64,000 nt of DNA, from NCBI RefSeq assembly GCF_021190915.1, contig NZ_JAIOAP010000015.1, forward strand, positions 124,001 through 188,000, given 5' to 3'. Every line of letters begins with the position of its first letter. The stretch's first letter is position 1. Positions 61,085 through 64,000 of the stretch are shown here, piece by piece. The DNA is from Cohnella silvisoli (GTDB lineage: Bacteria; Bacillota; Bacilli; Paenibacillales; Paenibacillaceae). The translations under genes and the position numbers were made by a program. A model generated the notes under the pieces. That model made no database searches. It was not told the DNA's origin and saw only the letters and a list, made by a program, of their open reading frames with translations.

Positions 61085-62308
61085 TTATAGCGATCCCGAA
61101 ACGACATTACCTTGGAACAATACGGCTTGCCGTGACACCCTTCTGGCCACCGCTTCCGCGGAGCAACTCGCAGGAACAAGAACGGCGGACGCCTCGTCGC
61201 CAATAGCTGGCCATACCCGCTTCCCCTCATCGCTTAATGGCAGCAAGCCTCCCGTAATAAATCCGAGCGACCGAGATAGAGCGTATTCATCCGCGTAGTT
61301 GTATAGCTCGGCCAGACGCCCCGCTTTCTCGAGGTTGTCTCCAATCCCGAAAGGTGACCAGTGATCGGTTAGGCTGTCCGTTCCCAGTTCCACCTTAACC
61401 CCTTTAGCGTGAAGCATCGGAATGGGCATCGTCAAACGTCCGATCGGAACGGTAGAAGCGACGGAAATCCCGGCTGCGGCGAATCGTTCGGCTAGTTCTT
61501 CCGCCTCCGCGGCGGAGGCGCTGGCGAAGCCGAAGGCGTGGCTAACCGTCACTCTTCCCTGCCATCCCGCTTCCACAGTTAAATCAGCCAACTTGTTCAT
61601 GGCCGCGATACCCGATGTCCCTTGCTCATGAAGATGCATATCAATCGCCGCGTTCGTTTCAACGGCGATGTCCATCATCGTGTGCAACGATTGCTCCATA
61701 TTACCATCAACTGAAGTCGGATCAAGACCGCCGACATGCGTAGCGCCTAAACTCATCGCCTGTCTCACCAGATCGGCCGCTTGTGAACGCAACAACCCAT
61801 GCTGCGGGAATGCGACAATCTCGTAGCTGACTTTTCCTGCATAGGTGTCCAGTGCTCGCAGCGTAGCCTCCAGCCCTTTCAAGCCGCTAGTCGGTTCGAT
61901 GTTGACGTGGCCGCGAACATGAGTCGTGCCAAATCCGAGCAGCAGCTCCAGTATTTTCTCAGCTCTGTCAGTTGCCGTTGGCAGAAGCTGCGGAATCAGC
62001 TCCTGCTCTTCTTCTATTCGTTCGAAAATACTTCCAGCGGGCTTAACCGCCTCCCATGGGCCGCCGAAGTACGTTTTATCCAAATGGATATGCATGTCTT
62101 TGAACGACGGGAGCAAGAGCAGCCCTTTGGTATCGACCTTCGGAAGCTTGTCCTCTGCGGGTATAGCATCGAACGTAACCTCCGCTACCTTCCCGTTTTC
62201 CATTCGAATATATCCGATTTGGGTTTGCGTCCCCGCTACTCTTCCATTCTCGTAATGATACCCGGTTTCCAGCCGTACATTTTGCAGCCAATAGGAAGTA
62301 AAATTCAT
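61085..62308 (-). CDS. Amidohydrolase, cytosine-deaminase-like
   Basis: 407-aa metal-dependent hydrolase of the amidohydrolase superfamily. Metal ligands visible: His73 and His75 (DMHIHLDK), a His/Glu pair in DMHLHEQG, His in TVSHAFGFA and Asp in GTDSLTDHWSPFG, the pattern of CodA-type cytosine/isoguanine deaminases. AGGAGACC precedes the ATG. Deamination or ring opening of a heterocycle is likely. The substrate is not determined. First of a probable two-gene unit. Confidence 0.85.
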   Translation of the reverse strand: MNFTSYWLQNVRLETGYHYENGRVAGTQTQIGYIRMENGKVAEVTFDAIPAEDKLPKVDTKGLLLLPSFKDMHIHLDKTYFGGPWEAVKPAGSIFERIEEEQELIPQLLPTATDRAEKILELLLGFGTTHVRGHVNIEPTSGLKGLEATLRALDTYAGKVSYEIVAFPQHGLLRSQAADLVRQAMSLGATHVGGLDPTSVDGNMEQSLHTMMDIAVETNAAIDMHLHEQGTSGIAAMNKLADLTVEAGWQGRVTVSHAFGFASASAAEAEELAERFAAAGISVASTVPIGRLTMPIPMLHAKGVKVELGTDSLTDHWSPFGIGDNLEKAGRLAELYNYADEYALSRSLGFITGGLLPLSDEGKRVWPAIGDEASAVLVPASCSAEAVARRVSRQAVLFQGNVVSGSL

Positions 62309-62516
62309 TGTTGGTCTCCTGTTCCATTCTAGGTGAAAGTCTCTGGTCGTAATAGACCAACTTAATACAAGTTATCCGTAGATGCAAGTTAACCATCGCC
62401 ATCGCACCCTGCTTCTAATCTGCGCACGTTAGAAAAACCGGAGGCTTTGCCGTTTTCGGGAAAGAATGTGCCATCCTTATACGCCGTCATCGACCCTTCC
62501 GCCATTGTAATAGGGT

Positions 62517-62692
62517 GCCAAGGCCAAAAAACTGCCCTCACCACCTTGATCTGCAGCGTCGAGACTTCGCCAAGGCCAAAAAACTGCCCTCACCACCTTG
62601 AACCGCAGCGTTGAGACTTCGCCAAGGCCAAAAAACTGCCCTCATCACCTTGATCTGCAGCGTCGAGACTTCGCCAAGGCCAAAAAACTGCC
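62517..62692. repeat. Tandem array C, three 52-bp units plus a partial fourth
   Basis: Units start at 62517, 62569, 62621 and 62673, each beginning GCCAAGGCCAAAAAACTGCC. Units differ at only a few positions. The complementary strand reads GGGCAGTTTTTTGGCCTT, nearly the same core as array B (AGGCACTTTTTTGGCCCT), so the two arrays are related but in opposite orientation. Confidence 0.9.
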
Positions 62693-62735
62693 CAGGTGGC
62701 GATGCCACCCTCGAATTTTATACTACTCATAGATC

Positions 62736-62771
62736 AAAGAAACTCAAGCCCCTGCGGGCTTGAGTTTCTTT
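62736..62771 (-). terminator. Terminator of htpG
   Basis: Perfect 16-bp stem (62736-62751 with 62756-62771) and a 4-base loop, directly after the htpG stop. Confidence 0.9.
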
Positions 62772-62778
62772 ACTCCTC

Positions 62779-64000
62779 TTAAACCATAACTTTGCAAATA
62801 TCGTTCGTGAATTCTACCGGATCCTGAATCGGCAAGCCTTCGATCAGCAGCGCTTGATTGTACAGCAAGGTCGTATAGAGGTTCAATTTCTCCTGATCCT
62901 TCTCGTGTGCAGCTTTCAAAGATTGGAACACCGCGTGGTTAATGTTGATTTCGAGCACCTTGTCCGCTTTCACGTTAGGATTATTCGGCATGGCGTTCAA
63001 TATTTTTTCCATTTCTATCGTGACTTCGCCTTCCGTAGATAAGCATACGGGGTGGGTTTTTAATCTTTTGGATGCCCTGACGGTTTTCACTTTGTCCGAT
63101 AGGATGGTTTTCATCGATTCGAACAGTTCTTTATTGTCGTTCTCGTCCGAATTCGTTTCTTTATCCTTTTCATCCGCATCAATCCCTAAGTCGCCGCTGG
63201 ATACGGATTTGAATTGTTTGTCCTTGTAGGACATGAGCATCTTGATCGCGAATTCGTCGATCTCATCGGTGAAGTATAGGATCTCGTACCCTTTGTCGGA
63301 TACCAGCTCGGTTTGTGGAAGCTTCTCGATTCTCTCGTTCGTTGCTCCGGAAGCATAATAAATGAATTTCTGATCTTCCGGCATTCTGGAGACGTATTCG
63401 TCTAAAGTGACCGGCTTCTTCTCCGTGGACGAATAGAACATCAGCAAGTCCTGCAAGACATCCTTATGCATTCCGTAGTCGCTGTAAATCCCGTATTTCA
63501 ATTGTCTGCCGAAGGATTTGTAAAACTCGTCGTACTTCTCTCTCTCATCCTTCAATAAACTTAGCAGTTGGCTCTTGATTTTACTTTGGATGTTCTTCGC
63601 GATCAGCTTTAATTGGCGGTCATGCTGCAGCATCTCGCGCGAGATGTTAAGGGACAAGTCTTCCGAATCTACCATCCCTTTAACGAAGCTGAAAAAGTCG
63701 GGCAGCAAATCAGCGCATTTATCCATGATCAATACGCCATTGGAATACAGCTCTAATCCTTTTTCATATTCCTTGGAGTAATAATCGAACGGAATGCTTC
63801 CCGGAATATATAGGATGGCATTATATCTAACGGCGCCATCGGCGCTCAGATGAATATGCTTAATCGGCTTATCGAAACCGTAACGCTTCTCCGAATAAAA
63901 TTGATCGTAATCTTCCGGAGTGAGCTCGCTTTTATTTTTCTTCCAGATCGGAATCAAGCTGTTGACGGTTTGTTCTTCTTCATAATCCTCGAATTCATTT
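62779..64000 (-). CDS. htpG: HtpG (bacterial Hsp90), C-terminal part, cut by window edge
   Basis: The leftward frame runs on past base 64000, so the N-terminal ATPase domain lies outside the window. Visible are the charged linker (EDYEEEQTVN), the middle domain (ADGAVRYNAILYIPGSIP, DLSLNISREMLQHD) and the C-terminal dimerisation domain (AMPNNPNVKADKVLEIN). Apparent starts inside the window, such as the TTG at 63957, are not real. ATP-dependent chaperone in the cytoplasm. Ends just before a strong terminator. Confidence 0.95.
   Translation of the reverse strand, partial: NEFEDYEEEQTVNSLIPIWKKNKSELTPEDYDQFYSEKRYGFDKPIKHIHLSADGAVRYNAILYIPGSIPFDYYSKEYEKGLELYSNGVLIMDKCADLLPDFFSFVKGMVDSEDLSLNISREMLQHDRQLKLIAKNIQSKIKSQLLSLLKDEREKYDEFYKSFGRQLKYGIYSDYGMHKDVLQDLLMFYSSTEKKPVTLDEYVSRMPEDQKFIYYASGATNERIEKLPQTELVSDKGYEILYFTDEIDEFAIKMLMSYKDKQFKSVSSGDLGIDADEKDKETNSDENDNKELFESMKTILSDKVKTVRASKRLKTHPVCLSTEGEVTIEMEKILNAMPNNPNVKADKVLEININHAVFQSLKAAHEKDQEKLNLYTTLLYNQALLIEGLPIQDPVEFTNDICKVMV

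Larger units (their letters stand above)
62309..62778. other. Gene-free stretch between the amidohydrolase and htpG
   Basis: 470 bp. It holds a third 52-bp-period repeat array (62517-62692) and the htpG terminator. The 200 bp next to the amidohydrolase start must contain its promoter, but none is convincing. Confidence 0.6.

Noticed and set aside
62517..62692. CRISPR array
   Set aside because: Units are nearly identical through their full 52 bp, so there are no spacers.
62779..63957. HtpG starting at TTG 63957
   Set aside because: The frame continues without stop to the window edge with HtpG-like residues, so the true start is outside.
1..64000. tRNA, rRNA, riboswitch, prophage or transposase genes
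   Set aside because: Intergenic regions were read on both strands and none showed cloverleaf, T-box or known aptamer patterns, nor transposase or integrase motifs.

Overview
The window looks like chromosome of an endospore-forming, flagellated, saprophytic member of the Paenibacillaceae (Paenibacillus/Cohnella type). This rests on two complete gerA-type germination operons, YesM/YesN two-component pairs, several CUT1 sugar ABC transporters of the LplB/YtcP kind, MocR and PerR-type signals, AGGAGG ribosome sites and moderate GC. No rRNA, tRNA, prophage, IS element or CRISPR was seen. The species cannot be fixed from sequence alone.

Layout. 1-3753: germination operon 1 (gerA-gerB-gerC), whose GerC lacks the lipid-anchor cysteine. 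3840-4805: ComFB-like and cysteine-rich CWC genes around a repeat-bearing gap. 4830-8653: an oxidoreductase plus two TIM-barrel sugar isomerase/epimerase genes, divergent from an AraC regulator. 8705-11020: a YkuK-like gene and the futalosine-pathway genes mqnB-mqnD. 11111-14848: germination operon 2. 14901-16145: an orphan FliD-like gene. 16444-20621: sucA-sucB. 20710-32250: a nine-gene leftward beta-glucan locus (two ABC importers, BadF-type kinase, GH4 hydrolase, secreted licheninase) with an AraC regulator. 32338-35518: ROK kinase, ROK remnant and a GGDEF-EAL protein. 35760-41064: a sugar ABC operon ending in a DUF5107/TPR gene, divergent from a YesM/YesN pair and a further binding protein (41377-46260). 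46489-46960: tandem repeats. 47017-51702: small protein, speD, lipoprotein, histidine kinase and HD-GYP response regulator. 51751-56685: DinB, aminotransferase, MocR, catalase with a PerR box. 56760-62308: orphan 7TMR-DISM kinase, YpsA-like, lipoate ligase, uncharacterised gene, amidohydrolase. 62517-62692: more repeats. 62779-64000: 3' part of htpG, cut by the window edge.

How it works together. The dominant theme is sensing and harvesting polysaccharide. A secreted EXDXE-type glucanase would release oligosaccharides for the ABC importers, and a soluble kinase overlapping a GH4 phospho-glucosidase suggests phosphorylation after import instead of by a PTS. A second theme is c-di-GMP (GGDEF-EAL, HD-GYP, ComFB). 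Lipoate ligase can supply the lipoyl group of SucB, although the two are unlinked.

The most unusual non-genic signal is a set of 51-52-bp-periodic intergenic repeats at three or four separate places. They share a GCACTTTT-like core inside a small dyad and do not fit CRISPR or coding-repeat explanations.
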